Positions 41,812-50,657 are shown, numbered from the stretch's first letter. The stretch: 64,000 nucleotides of DNA from an uncultured Lachnospiraceae bacterium (GCA_910587935.1 CAJUNP010000008.1:27401-91400); one strand, 5' to 3'. Numbers and translations: made by a program. The notes: generated by a model not told the origin, from the letters alone.

Positions 41812-41840
41812 TTGGCATATAGAGATAAGAGTGCTACAAT
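41812..41840 (+). promoter_or_regulatory. Promoter of the lysine-riboswitch transcript
   Basis: TTGGCA and TACAAT with a 17-base spacer, about 35 bp before the aptamer begins. Confidence 0.75.
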
Positions 41841-41871
41841 TAAGCCAGATTCGTGCTGAAAACAGAATATT

Positions 41872-42046
41872 TTAATTTGAATGATAGAGGCGCGGGATTC
41901 ATCAGTATTTCATGGCACAGGCGGAGGACAGCCGTTCATGAAAGAAAGGGGAGACCGCCGAAGTGTCAGGCAGGTCCGGGTCTGATGCTGGGGTGCGGGA
42001 GAATATGCCGCAGACTGTCACAAGCATGTGGAGCGCTGTCGTAATC
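41872..42046 (+). promoter_or_regulatory. Lysine riboswitch (L box)
   Basis: The conserved blocks appear in order: GATAGAGGCGCG, ATCAGTA, AAGGGGAGACCGCCGAA, CTGGGGTGCGG, AGACTGTCAC and GTGGAGCGCTGTC. The outer GATAG/CTGTC ends can close helix P1. A terminator follows directly, so lysine binding should switch off the transporter gene downstream. Confidence 0.95.
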
Positions 42047-42063
42047 GTGAAGTTGTTTATTGG

Positions 42064-42104
42064 AAGCCGTGAATGTGTTTTGGTATCATTCATGGCTTTT
42101 GTGT
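42064..42104 (+). terminator. Riboswitch-controlled terminator
   Basis: AAGCCGTGAATG pairs with CATTCATGGCTT across an 11-base loop, followed by TTTGTGTT. It lies 20-60 bases after the aptamer and 70 before the start codon. Confidence 0.85.
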
Positions 42105-42171
42105 TCGGTAAAACAATAAACGGAATCTGAAACCGGTAGTCAGAGGGATGACAGAAAGGAAGGATTTACAA

Positions 42172-43797
42172 ATGAGAGGGTTTAAAAAGAAATTACTTGG
42201 AGGCACCGGCGTACTGGCTTTTGTTATGATGCTGATGCCGCTTACCGCGCTGGCGGCGTCGGAAGACGTGGCGGCAGAGTCGGCTATGTACGCAACCTTT
42301 TGGGCGCTGGTTCCGCCCATTGTGGCAATTGTGCTGGCGCTGATTACAAAAGAAGTGTACAGTTCTTTATTTATCGGAATTCTGGTAGGCGGTTTGTTCT
42401 ATTCGGAATTTTCCTTTGAAGGAACGCTGAACCACATTTTTAACGACGGTTTTGTGGCGGTTTTATCGAATGCCTATAATGTGGGAATTTTGATTTTTTT
42501 GGTGATTTTAGGCGCGATGGTAAGCCTTATGAACCGTGCGGGCGGTTCGGCGGCGTTTGGCCAGTTTGCCAGAAAAAGAATAAAAAGCCGTGTGGGCGCG
42601 CAGCTGATGAGTATGCTGCTTGGCGTGTTGATTTTTATTGACGATTATTTTAACTGTCTGACTGTGGGCAGCGTAATGCGTCCCGTAACCGACGAGCATA
42701 AAGTATCGAGAGCAAAGCTGGCGTATCTGATCGACGCTACGGCGGCGCCTGTCTGCATTATTGCTCCGATTTCCTCCTGGGCTGCGGCTGTTGCGGGCTT
42801 TGTAGAGGGAGAGGACGGGTTTTCATTATTTATCCGCGCAATACCCTACAACTTTTATGCGCTTTTGACGATTGTAATGATGCTTGGCCTGATTCTTATG
42901 AACGTGGATTTCGGACCTATGCGTAAGCATGAATTGAATGCCTTAAAGGGAGATTTGTTTTCGGAATACGATAAAGATAAGAAAGCCGTGCAGGAAGAAA
43001 CGGCAGTAAACGAAAAAGGAAAAGTGATCGATCTGCTGATTCCGATTCTTGTTCTGATTGTCTGTTGTGTAATCGGCATGATTTATTCCGGCGGATTTTT
43101 TGAGGGTGCAGATTTCATTACGGCGTTTTCCAATTGCGACGCATCCGTGGGACTTGCCATGGGCAGTATTGTGGCTATTATTTTAACCGTTATCATTTAT
43201 CTGATTCGCAGGGTATTAAGCTTTAAAGAGTGCATGAACTGTATACCGGAAGGATTTAAGGCTATGGTTCCGGCGATTCTGATTTTAACCTTTGCATGGA
43301 CCTTAAAGGCTATGACAGACAGTCTGGGAGCAGACGTTTTTGTGGAGGGAATCGTGAAAGAAAGCGCGGGAGCGTTTATGAATTTCCTGCCCGCCATTAT
43401 TTTCCTGGTTGGATGTTTCCTGGCGTTTGCTACAGGAACGTCGTGGGGAACTTTTGGCATATTAATTCCTATTGTGGTAGGCGTGTTCCAGAATACCAAT
43501 CCGAACCTGATGATTATTTCCATTTCCGCCTGCATGGCCGGCGCTGTCTGCGGAGACCACTGTTCGCCCATATCGGATACTACCATTATGGCTTCGGCAG
43601 GCGCGCAGTGTAACCATGTAAGCCATGTATCCACGCAGCTTCCCTATGCGGTGACGGTTGCAGCGGTATCATTTGTTACATATATTCTTGCAGGCTTTAT
43701 ACAAAACGCGTGGATTACCCTTCCGATCGGATTTGTTTTGATGCTGGCTGTGTTGTTTGTCATTAAGATGAGGACGCAAAATAAGGAAAAGGTTTAA
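42172..43797 (+). CDS. NhaC-family antiporter, predicted lysine transporter
   Basis: 541 residues, about 12 membrane helices, of the NhaC Na+/H+ antiporter superfamily: ALITKEVYSSLFIGILVGG near residue 60, ILGAMVSLMNRAGGSAAFG, FIDDYFNCLTVGSVMRP with the conserved charged residues, FATGTSWGTFGILIP and GDHCSPISDTTIM. Family members under lysine riboswitches have been predicted to be lysine transporters, and the L box here supports lysine as the substrate (lysine import coupled to an ion) over sodium export. ATG 42172 has GGAAGGA 9 bases ahead; an in-frame ATG at 42148 lacks a good site. Confidence 0.9.
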   Translation: MRGFKKKLLGGTGVLAFVMMLMPLTALAASEDVAAESAMYATFWALVPPIVAIVLALITKEVYSSLFIGILVGGLFYSEFSFEGTLNHIFNDGFVAVLSNAYNVGILIFLVILGAMVSLMNRAGGSAAFGQFARKRIKSRVGAQLMSMLLGVLIFIDDYFNCLTVGSVMRPVTDEHKVSRAKLAYLIDATAAPVCIIAPISSWAAAVAGFVEGEDGFSLFIRAIPYNFYALLTIVMMLGLILMNVDFGPMRKHELNALKGDLFSEYDKDKKAVQEETAVNEKGKVIDLLIPILVLIVCCVIGMIYSGGFFEGADFITAFSNCDASVGLAMGSIVAIILTVIIYLIRRVLSFKECMNCIPEGFKAMVPAILILTFAWTLKAMTDSLGADVFVEGIVKESAGAFMNFLPAIIFLVGCFLAFATGTSWGTFGILIPIVVGVFQNTNPNLMIISISACMAGAVCGDHCSPISDTTIMASAGAQCNHVSHVSTQLPYAVTVAAVSFVTYILAGFIQNAWITLPIGFVLMLAVLFVIKMRTQNKEKV

Positions 43798-43823
43798 GAA
43801 AACATAAATTTCGTGAAAAGTCT

Positions 43824-43852
43824 TTGCGAACAGACAAACTTTGTACTATAAT
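43824..43852 (+). promoter_or_regulatory. Promoter of the DUF3048 lipoprotein gene
   Basis: TTGCGA and a perfect TATAAT with a 17-base spacer, 33 bp before the start codon. Confidence 0.75.
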
Positions 43853-43885
43853 TGAAGTTGATGTTTAGAAAGACAGGGGGTAACC

Positions 43886-45058
43886 ATGAAAAGAAAAATA
43901 TTACTTATTTGTTTGGCAGTTTCCGTGTTTGCCATGGCCGGCTGCGGTAAAAAGGATCCGGAAGGAACGGATGTGAATGCGACGGTCGAAGAGTCCTCGG
44001 AACCGGAGAGTGAATCTACGGAAGAAGAGAGTGAAGAGATTGTCGAGGAATCGTATCTTTATCCTGTGATTGAGGAGCGGGAAGTTGTAAACGGGGAGAT
44101 GCAGAGTTATCTGTCCGGGGAATGGGTGGACGAGGCTATTGCCACCCGCCGTCCGATTGCGGTTTCCATACCGAATCAGAAGAGCTGTCTGCCTCATTAC
44201 GGAATTACCAATGCGAGTGTGATTTACCAGGTGCCGCTTCGGGACAATCTGACAAGACTTTTCTGTATTTTTGAGGATTTTGATGATCTGGACCGTATCG
44301 GACCGGTTAGAAGTATCCGGGATTATATGGTTTATGACGCCTTGGAGCATGACGCGATCGTATGTCATTGGGGTTCGGCATTTTACGCCAACGACCTGCT
44401 TAACAGCGATATGGTGGATAATATCAGCCAGGGCACGACCGGAATTGCAGTTCCGACCAGCGTCGCTTTCGACCGTTATAACAGGCCGGGCAAGAATTCC
44501 ACGGATTCCGCCTATATGTTTATAAACGGTCTGATGAAAGGTGTGGAAAAGCGCGGTTACAGCTGGGATTATGACGATACCTTTGCACCGAAGTTTTTAT
44601 TCGCACAGGACGATGTGACGGCCGATTACGCGGATGCGGATAAGGCGACAAAAATCTGGCCGGGAAAAGAGGGTAATTATAACACGGTAGGCGCTTATTT
44701 TGAATATGATGAAGCGACCGGCCTATATGATTATTATGAATACGGCGAAAAGCTGAAGGATGAACACAGCGGAACCACACTGCAGGTTTCCAACGTGGTG
44801 TTACAGGTTTGTTATGCCGAGGAACGTGACGATCATGGTTATCTGATCATGGAGATGCACGGACCGGTTACCGGAGACGGAACCATGTATTTCTTCACAC
44901 AGGGTAAAGTCGTAAAGGGAACCTGGGAGAGAATGGACGGCGATGAAAAGCCTGCTCATTACTATGACGAAGACGGTAATGAAATCGTGTTTAATCAGGG
45001 TAAGACGTTTATCTGCCAAATTTGGAATAAGTGGGCGGATAGTATTGAGTTCGAGTAA
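43886..45058 (+). CDS. DUF3048 (YerB-type) lipoprotein
   Basis: 390 residues. Lipoprotein signal peptide (LICLAVSVFAMAGC, Cys20), then an acidic Ser/Glu linker (about 25-55) and the two-part DUF3048 domain: RPIAVSIPNQKSCLPHYGI, ASVIYQVPLRDNLTRLFCIF and RIGPVRSIRDYMV near residue 135, and GTWERMDGDEKPAHYYD near the C-terminus. It is anchored outside the membrane. The role of YerB-like proteins is not established, although they are linked to envelope/peptidoglycan functions by context. Single-gene unit with its own promoter and terminator. Confidence 0.92.
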   Translation: MKRKILLICLAVSVFAMAGCGKKDPEGTDVNATVEESSEPESESTEEESEEIVEESYLYPVIEEREVVNGEMQSYLSGEWVDEAIATRRPIAVSIPNQKSCLPHYGITNASVIYQVPLRDNLTRLFCIFEDFDDLDRIGPVRSIRDYMVYDALEHDAIVCHWGSAFYANDLLNSDMVDNISQGTTGIAVPTSVAFDRYNRPGKNSTDSAYMFINGLMKGVEKRGYSWDYDDTFAPKFLFAQDDVTADYADADKATKIWPGKEGNYNTVGAYFEYDEATGLYDYYEYGEKLKDEHSGTTLQVSNVVLQVCYAEERDDHGYLIMEMHGPVTGDGTMYFFTQGKVVKGTWERMDGDEKPAHYYDEDGNEIVFNQGKTFICQIWNKWADSIEFE

Positions 45059-45065
45059 CGGATAA

Positions 45066-45108
45066 AATCCCGGAAATGCTGGAAATGGGCGTTTCCGGGA
45101 TTGTTTTA
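45066..45108 (+). terminator. Terminator after the DUF3048 gene
   Basis: AATCCCGGAAA (45066-45076) pairs exactly with TTTCCGGGATT (45092-45102), followed by GTTTTA. Confidence 0.88.
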
Positions 45109-45259
45109 TGCTTGTCTAAAGAGCTAATTGCCATTCATATATTTTCGTGTTACGATACATTTACGGAAAGTATCCATTTTGGAGCGGGTGCTTTCCCTTT
45201 ATATCGTTACTCTCTTTTCAAAATTATGTACCCATTGTAAAATAACTTATAAAGATACA

Positions 45260-45288
45260 TTGTAAATGGCAGATAAAGATTTTATAAT
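45260..45288 (+). promoter_or_regulatory. Promoter of the GNAT gene
   Basis: TTGTAA and a perfect TATAAT, 17 bases apart, 33 bp upstream of the start codon. Confidence 0.75.
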
Positions 45289-45321
45289 CAGATATATCAA
45301 TTGGGATTTTTGGAGGCTAAA

Positions 45322-45723
45322 ATGGAAATTAGAGAATATATGAACTATAATGCAGATGAAATTTTGCGTCTATATACAGAGGTTGGATGGACAGCATATA
45401 CGGAGAATATGTCAGCGTTGGAGCAAGGATATCAGAACTCGCTGTTAGTCCTGGCAGCATATGAGAACGATGAACTGCTCGGAATTATTAGAGTGGTTGG
45501 CGATGGGTTCACCATTATTTTTATTCAGGATATTTTGGTATATCCGAAAAAACAAAGACATGGCGTTGGAACAGCGCTGCTCAAAGCTGTTCTTAACAGG
45601 TATTCTGCTGTTCGGCAAATTGAATTGACAACGGACAACACACCCCGAACAGTATCTTTCTATAAGTCGCTTGGTTTCTCTGAATTTTCAGAAATAGGCT
45701 GTTGTGGATTTATGAGATGCTGA
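45322..45723 (+). CDS. GNAT family N-acetyltransferase
   Basis: 133 residues, the usual size for a single GNAT domain. The acetyl-CoA pyrophosphate-binding motif is KKQRHGVGTALLKAV near residue 77, preceded by the beta4 strand IFIQDILVYP, and the C-terminal FYKSLGFSEF is typical. It acetylates an amine of unknown identity. ATG 45322 has GGAGG 7 bases ahead. It has its own promoter. Confidence 0.92.
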   Translation: MEIREYMNYNADEILRLYTEVGWTAYTENMSALEQGYQNSLLVLAAYENDELLGIIRVVGDGFTIIFIQDILVYPKKQRHGVGTALLKAVLNRYSAVRQIELTTDNTPRTVSFYKSLGFSEFSEIGCCGFMRC

Positions 45724-45874
45724 CACTTTTGTGATTGTAAGAGAAGGTTCTGATCGGAGCGGACGTTGGATTGTAAAAAGGTAAAATAAAGACATTAGGA
45801 GAACAGGCAAATAACGACATTGTGCTTGTGAGAACAACAAAGCGGTTTGTGAAAAATAAAACAACGGAGTAATT

Positions 45875-46567
45875 ATGAATAATATTTTGCTGATTGATGA
45901 TGATCAAGAACTTTGTGCATTAATTAAAAAAAGCGTCCTCCGGGAAAACATAGAAACAGACTGCTGCTATTCAGGAAAAGACGGACTGATAAAACTGAAA
46001 GAAAACAAATACCAGCTTGTTATTCTGGACGTTATGCTTCCGGGACTTGACGGGTTTGAGATTCTGGAAAAGATCAGAGAGGAATATAATTTGCCTGTCC
46101 TTATGTTTACGGCAAAAAACGATAATATTTCCAAAGTCCGCGGATTGCGGGCCGGGGCGGATGATTATGTAACAAAGCCCTTTGAAATGGATGAATTGAC
46201 AGCCAGAATTATTTCCCTTATACGCCGTTACACCCGCTTTAACCAGGCCGGGAATATAGGGGGTAAGCTTGAATTTGACGGACTTAAAATTGACACGGAC
46301 AGCCGCCTGGTTACTTCTGTTAACGGAACGTTTGAATTGCCGCCTAAGGAGTTTGACTTACTTGTATTTTGTGCCGGACATCAGGGAAAAATTTTAACAA
46401 AACGTCAGATATACGAAGAAGTATGGAAAGAACCGTATGTATACGACGATAGCAATATCATGGCAATTATCAGCCGTGTACGGAAAAAGATAGAAGCAAA
46501 TCCCGGAAATCCAAAGTATATTCAGACAATAAAGGGAATCGGCTATCGTTTTAATAAGGAGGTTTGA
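45875..46567 (+). CDS. OmpR/PhoB family response regulator
   Basis: 230 residues. The receiver domain (1-118) has DDD at 8-10, phospho-Asp52 in ILDVMLPG and Lys in YVTKPFEMDEL. The winged-helix DNA-binding domain (about 130-228) reads ELPPKEFDLLVFC, YEEVWKEPY, SNIMAIISRVRKKI and IQTIKGIGYRF. It starts 4 bases before a histidine kinase that has lost its ATPase domain, so it no longer has a functional cognate kinase here. The unit resembles lantibiotic/bacitracin-response loci with ABC exporters. Confidence 0.94.
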   Translation: MNNILLIDDDQELCALIKKSVLRENIETDCCYSGKDGLIKLKENKYQLVILDVMLPGLDGFEILEKIREEYNLPVLMFTAKNDNISKVRGLRAGADDYVTKPFEMDELTARIISLIRRYTRFNQAGNIGGKLEFDGLKIDTDSRLVTSVNGTFELPPKEFDLLVFCAGHQGKILTKRQIYEEVWKEPYVYDDSNIMAIISRVRKKIEANPGNPKYIQTIKGIGYRFNKEV

Positions 46568-46571
46568 TTAT

Positions 46572-46934
46572 ATGGAGATTTTCTGCTTTCTTTTCTGCAC
46601 TGTTGCGTTATTGTCGGTTGTTTATTCCGCCGCGGTTGTCCGTAAGACAAAAACACAAATATCCGAAATGCTTGATGCGCTTGCCGATATAAAAAACGGA
46701 AACGGGAATAGACGTATTTTAGCAAATACGCATGACATTGTCTCTCCTCTTGCCTATGAAATCAATAATATTGTCCTGTCTTATGAAAATCAACTCTCCA
46801 TTTTCCACCAAACAGAAGAAGCAAATAAACGACTTATGACAAGCCTGTCCCATGATGTCAGGACGCCTCTGACTACACTTATCGGTTATTTGGATGCGGC
46901 ATATAAAATCTTACCAAAGCGTATGGCGCCGTAA
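46572..46934 (+). pseudogene. Histidine kinase truncated after its dimerisation domain
   Basis: 120 residues: one N-terminal membrane helix (about 4-22), a linker, and the HisKA motif SLSHDVRTPLTTLIGYLDA with the phospho-acceptor His94. Kinases of this group continue for about 180 more residues with the ATP-binding domain; here the homology stops at residue 110 and runs into PKRMAP and a TAA. The following bases read directly as the middle of an ABC ATPase. So it cannot autophosphorylate by itself. Confidence 0.85.
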
Positions 46935-47567
46935 AATTTACACATTTTTGCATCCCTGCGGGGGGTGCCGAATCTTCATGCAATAGAAGATGCATTAGAT
47001 TTAGTAGGGCTTCCTTATAATGACAAAAAGTTGTTCTCCCATTATTCTCTTGGAATGAAACAGCGTCTGGCTATCGCCCTTGCAATGATGCACGATCCGG
47101 AATTATTAATATTGGACGAACCGGTTAACGGGCTTGACCCTATTGGAATTGCAGAGATTCGTTTATTTCTTCGGCGGCTGTGTGATGAAAAAGGGAAAAC
47201 AATTCTTGTTTCCAGCCACATATTATCCGAAATTTCGCAGCTTGCCGATGATATTGGAATTATAGATAACGGCGTACTTTTAGAAGAAGAAAGTCTTGCA
47301 GATTTGGAACAAAAAAGCGGCAAATACATTCATTTTACCATATCCGATACGGCACAGGCGGCAAGGATTCTGGAACTTGATTTTGACGAAAAACAATTTG
47401 TGGTACAGGACGACCACAATATCCGGGTGTATAATGTCAATTTGGCGGTATCGAATATAGTCGGCATTTTTGTGGAAAAAGGTCTGGAGGTCTTTGAAGC
47501 GCATACCTGCGAAGACAGTCTGGAAGACCATTTTAAACGGATAACGGGAGGTGAGGGAATTGCTTAG
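46935..47567 (+). pseudogene. ABC transporter ATPase lacking its N-terminal Walker A part
   Basis: The frame continues right after the kinase-fragment stop with NLHIFASLRGVPN, which is a mid-ATPase sequence, then the signature YSLGMKQRLAIALAMMHDP, Walker B LLILDEPVNGLDP and the SSHILSEISQLADD switch region. The first 90-100 residues, with Walker A and the Q-loop start, are missing. A GTG at 46965 could begin translation, but the product could not bind ATP normally. The intact gene would have belonged to the BcrA/lantibiotic-export class, paired with the permease downstream. Confidence 0.85.
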
Positions 47568-48303
47568 ACTGTTATACTGCGAATATATAAAGTTAAAACG
47601 TTCGAAAATTCTTTTGATTGGGATAGCGGGAACACTGATTGTCCCCTTTTTTGTCATTGTAAAAGCCGTAACAAAATATGTTTCCAATCCCAGGATGGTT
47701 ATGAGTTTATTTTCACTTTATGACGATGCGCTTATGTTTCTGATGCTGTTATTTGCCCCAATGGTGTTGACAATTTTACATGCGTGGATAATCAGCCGGG
47801 AATATACGGACAAAACTTTGAAAAATATTTTTGTTATTCCGGTTTCACGGACAGCCTTTCTATGCGGAAAGCTGTTGTTCCTTGCAATTCTTACGTTCCT
47901 GTTCATGTTGGTTTCCTGGCTGGAAATTCTGGCATTGGCGCTTTTGTGCGGCTGTTTTATTCCCGTAACGGAGCTTACGCTTCCTTCCGCTTTATTTTTC
48001 CTGTTCAAAATGCTTTTTGGAGGATTATTATTGTGCGCTACTCAGATGCCGTTTGTTTATCTTACAATAAAAACGAGGGGATTTGCCGCGCCGCTTGTTA
48101 CCGTTTCTGCAATCAGCTTAATTAATGTGGTAATGTCTAATTCACCGATAGCAGGATTTTATCCGTGGTCAGCGTCTTATCTTATCGTAACCAGACGCAT
48201 GTCCGGCCGAAACTGTCCCAAAGAAATTGCAGCCGCTATAATTCTGTTACTGTTCTTATTGGGAATTACGGCAAGCCTGTTTAGATTTAAGAAAGAAGAA
48301 TGA
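47560..48303 (+). CDS. ABC-2 type permease (bacitracin/lantibiotic-immunity type)
   Basis: 247 residues with six hydrophobic helices (the first at about 16-38). The beginning LLRLLYCEYIKLKRSKILL and a middle WIISREYTDKTLKNIFVIPVSR are typical of BcrB/LanE-type ABC-2 permeases, where a SREYTxKTxK loop meets the ATPase. TTG 47560 follows GGGAGG by 8 bases and overlaps the end of the ATPase frame; GTG 47551 is a less likely start. It appears intact, but its own ATPase is broken. Confidence 0.82.
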   Translation: MLRLLYCEYIKLKRSKILLIGIAGTLIVPFFVIVKAVTKYVSNPRMVMSLFSLYDDALMFLMLLFAPMVLTILHAWIISREYTDKTLKNIFVIPVSRTAFLCGKLLFLAILTFLFMLVSWLEILALALLCGCFIPVTELTLPSALFFLFKMLFGGLLLCATQMPFVYLTIKTRGFAAPLVTVSAISLINVVMSNSPIAGFYPWSASYLIVTRRMSGRNCPKEIAAAIILLLFLLGITASLFRFKKEE

Positions 48304-48400
48304 AATAAACAATCTGATTTGGAGTACTTCTTACTGACACTTATTATACCATAAGATCGGGACGATTTTGAAACATGACATACAGATGACGTGTTTTGTG

Positions 48401-48409
48401 TGCTATACT
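48401..48409 (+). promoter_or_regulatory. Extended -10 promoter
   Basis: TGCTATACT is an extended -10 element (TG-N-TATACT) 49 bp upstream of the WYL regulator gene; no good -35 is visible. Confidence 0.5.
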
Positions 48410-48457
48410 GAATGAGTCCGAGACAAAAGGAAATAGAAACGGAAGGGTTTTATTGTT

Positions 48458-49372
48458 ATGAAGGTTGACCGGTTAATCGGAATTCTCTCGGTTCTTTTGC
48501 AGAAAGAGAAGGTGACTGCGCCGTATCTTGCCGCAAAATTTGAAGTTTCCAGAAGAACTATAAACAGGGATATCGAAGCTTTGTGCAGGGCGGGAATTCC
48601 GGTTGTAACCGTACAGGGGAAAAGCGGCGGGATTTCTATTATGGATGGTTATGCGTTTGACAGGACGCTCCTTACTTCCTCTGAGCTGCAGGCAGTTCTG
48701 GCGGGCCTTAGCAGTCTGGACAGTGTCAGCGGAACCGATCGGTATGGGCAGCTGATGAAAAAGCTGGCGCCCGGCGATTCCGGGATGCTGACGGGAGACC
48801 AGTATTTATTAATCGATCTTTCTTCCTGGTATAAAGAGTCTTTGGCTCCCAAAATTGAGGTCATCCATAGGGCAATCGAGCAAAGGCAGCAGCTGCAGTT
48901 TTATTATTATTCTCCCCAAGGAGACAGAAAACGCCGTATTGAACCGTATTATCTGATTTTTCAGTGGGCCAGCTGGTATGTATGGGGATGGTGTACGGGA
49001 AAACAGGATTATCGGTTATTCAAACTCAACCGGATGACGGAGCCGGAGCCTGCCGGGGAGACGTTTGACAGGCGTCAGGCTCCGCTGCCGGATTTATCGT
49101 TTGGACGGTTGTTTCCCGCGCAGCTTGCGGTAAAAGCTCTTTTCGAACCGGATTGCCGGTGGCGTCTGATTGAGGAATTCGGGGCGGGCAGCTTTACAAA
49201 AAGACCCGACGGAAAACTTCTATTTTCCTTTGCTTTTTCCGATCCGGAAAATGTTATAAGCTGGATTTTATCCTTTGGCGGAAAGGCGGAACTGCTGGAG
49301 CCGGTGGAGATCAGAGAAAAACTGCGCCGGATTGCGGGCAGATTAAATGAAAAATACATGGGAGACGGATAA
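48458..49372 (+). CDS. YafY-type HTH/WYL-domain transcriptional regulator
   Basis: 304 residues. The N-terminal DeoR-like helix-turn-helix reads LAAKFEVSRRTINRDIEAL, followed by a short GKSGGISIMDGY wing. The WYL domain (about 135-215) has FYYYSPQGDRKRRIEPYYLIF and YVWGWCTGKQDYRLFKLNRM. A C-terminal WCX extension follows. WYL domains bind small ligands or nucleic acid. It is the first gene of a three-gene operon with the YjbR-like and GyrI-like genes (1 bp gap, then an overlap), so it may sense the same compound as the GyrI-like protein. Confidence 0.92.
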   Translation: MKVDRLIGILSVLLQKEKVTAPYLAAKFEVSRRTINRDIEALCRAGIPVVTVQGKSGGISIMDGYAFDRTLLTSSELQAVLAGLSSLDSVSGTDRYGQLMKKLAPGDSGMLTGDQYLLIDLSSWYKESLAPKIEVIHRAIEQRQQLQFYYYSPQGDRKRRIEPYYLIFQWASWYVWGWCTGKQDYRLFKLNRMTEPEPAGETFDRRQAPLPDLSFGRLFPAQLAVKALFEPDCRWRLIEEFGAGSFTKRPDGKLLFSFAFSDPENVISWILSFGGKAELLEPVEIREKLRRIAGRLNEKYMGDG

Positions 49373-49373
49373 A

Positions 49374-49760
49374 ATGAAATATGACTGGATGGACGGTTTT
49401 CTTTTGGATAAAAAGGGAGTTACGAAGGATTTTAAAGAAGAGTGGAACTGGATAAGGTATCAGATCGGAGGCAAAATGTTTGCGGCGCTGTGTCTGAATG
49501 GAGACGGAAAGCCGTATTATATTACGCTGAAGCTGGAACCGGCGGAAGGAGAATTTCTGCGGGGACAATATAAAGATATTGTGCCGGGGTATTATATGAA
49601 TAAAGACCACTGGAATTCTATTGATCCGGACGGAAATGTGCCGGAAGAGCTGTTAAAGGATCTGTTGGATAAATCCTATGAGCTGGTGCTCAACGGATTC
49701 AGTAAAAAGAAGAGGATGGAAATCCTTTCCGAAGAAAAGGGAGATAAAGATGGCCTTTGA
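49374..49760 (+). CDS. MmcQ/YjbR family protein
   Basis: 128 residues, CyaY-like fold predicted for this family. Visible marks are GGKMFAALCLNGDGKPYYI and LKLEPAEGEFLRGQ, then GYYMNKDHWNSI and ELLKDLLDKSYELV, the typical C-terminal YjbR pattern. Proteins of this group are often fused to or beside regulators; their activity is not settled, with DNA binding proposed. The ATG at 49374 is one base after the WYL gene stop and is preceded by GGAGACGG; the end overlaps the next gene by 11 bp. Confidence 0.88.
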   Translation: MKYDWMDGFLLDKKGVTKDFKEEWNWIRYQIGGKMFAALCLNGDGKPYYITLKLEPAEGEFLRGQYKDIVPGYYMNKDHWNSIDPDGNVPEELLKDLLDKSYELVLNGFSKKKRMEILSEEKGDKDGL

Positions 49761-50382
49761 TTATAAAAAAGAATATAAAGAGTATTATATGCCTTCAAAG
49801 AAACCGGGGATCGTTACGATTCCGGCCATGAATTATATTGCGGTAAGAGGACAGGGAGATCCGAATAAAGAAGACGGGGAATATAAGCGGTGTGTCGGAT
49901 TGCTCTACGGAATCGCTTTTACAATTAAAATGAGTTATAAGGGAACCCATAAGATAGACGGTTATTTCTCCTATGTAGTGCCGCCCCTGGAAGGTTTATG
50001 GTGGCAGGAGGACGGCAAATCACTGGACTTAACCCATAAGGAAGACTTCCGGTGGATTTCCATGATCCGGCTGCCGGATTTTGTGACCGTAAAGGATTTT
50101 GAGTGGGCCGTCGCAGAGGCTTCCATGAAGAAAAAGACGGATTTTGGAAGGGTTGAATTTTTTACTTACGAAGAAGGTCAATGCGTACAGTGCATGTACG
50201 TCGGTTCTTATGACGACGAGTCTGCTGCGATACAAATGATGGACGCGTTTGCAATAGAAAACGGGTATCAGATTGATTTTACATCAGGACGTTATCATCA
50301 TGAAATCTATTTAAGCGATCCCAGGCGAACCGCGCCGGAAAAATGTAAGACCGTGATCCGGCATCCGGTAAGGCCGGAATAG
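49750..50382 (+). CDS. GyrI-like small-molecule-binding protein
   Basis: 210 residues. It starts with the family-typical FDYKKEYKEYYMP and IPAMNYIAVRGQGDP, then a SHS2-type domain of the GyrI/AraC effector class: YGIAFTIKMSY, PPLEGLWWQ, WISMIRLPDFV and a C-terminal HHEIYLSDPRRT. Standalone proteins like this bind or hydrolyse hydrophobic toxic compounds. RBS GGGAGAT. It overlaps the YjbR gene by 11 bp, so translation is coupled. Confidence 0.9.
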   Translation: MAFDYKKEYKEYYMPSKKPGIVTIPAMNYIAVRGQGDPNKEDGEYKRCVGLLYGIAFTIKMSYKGTHKIDGYFSYVVPPLEGLWWQEDGKSLDLTHKEDFRWISMIRLPDFVTVKDFEWAVAEASMKKKTDFGRVEFFTYEEGQCVQCMYVGSYDDESAAIQMMDAFAIENGYQIDFTSGRYHHEIYLSDPRRTAPEKCKTVIRHPVRPE

Positions 50383-50400
50383 GCAGCGGCCAAGCGGGGC

Positions 50401-50428
50401 TTGACATTTTTTTTATATATGGTATAGT
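50401..50428 (+). promoter_or_regulatory. Promoter of the FMN-riboswitch transcript
   Basis: A perfect TTGACA and TATAGT, 16 bases apart, 28 bp before the aptamer. Confidence 0.8.
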
Positions 50429-50455
50429 TGTACAAACAATTGAATAATAAGAATG

Positions 50456-50566
50456 TCTTCAGGGCAGGGTGAGATTCCCGACCGGCGGTAAAGTCCGCAG
50501 GCGTATTAACGCAGGATTTGGTGAGATTCCAAAACCGACAGTAAAGTCTGGATTAAAGAAGGTGTG
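50456..50566 (+). promoter_or_regulatory. FMN riboswitch (RFN element)
   Basis: The core reads TCTTCAGGGCAGGGTGAGATT, CCCGACCGGCGGTAAAGTCCG, GGATTTGGTGAGATTCC, AAACCGACAGTAAAGTCTGGAT and GAAGG, matching the RFN consensus block by block. Downstream, GGTGTGTTGAAA (50561-50572) can pair with TTTCAATACACC (50635-50646), and a terminator follows, so FMN should stop transcription into ribU. Confidence 0.97.
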
Positions 50567-50657
50567 TTGAAACGATCAGAATGATTCTGGTCTTTTACGC
50601 TCATTTTCTGTCAATCTGTCTGCTCTGTTGACATTTTCAATACACCTTGGGTTTTGG

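Noticed and set aside
41853..42044. Small plus- and minus-strand frames of 63 codons
   Set aside because: They coincide with the lysine riboswitch and have no start signals.
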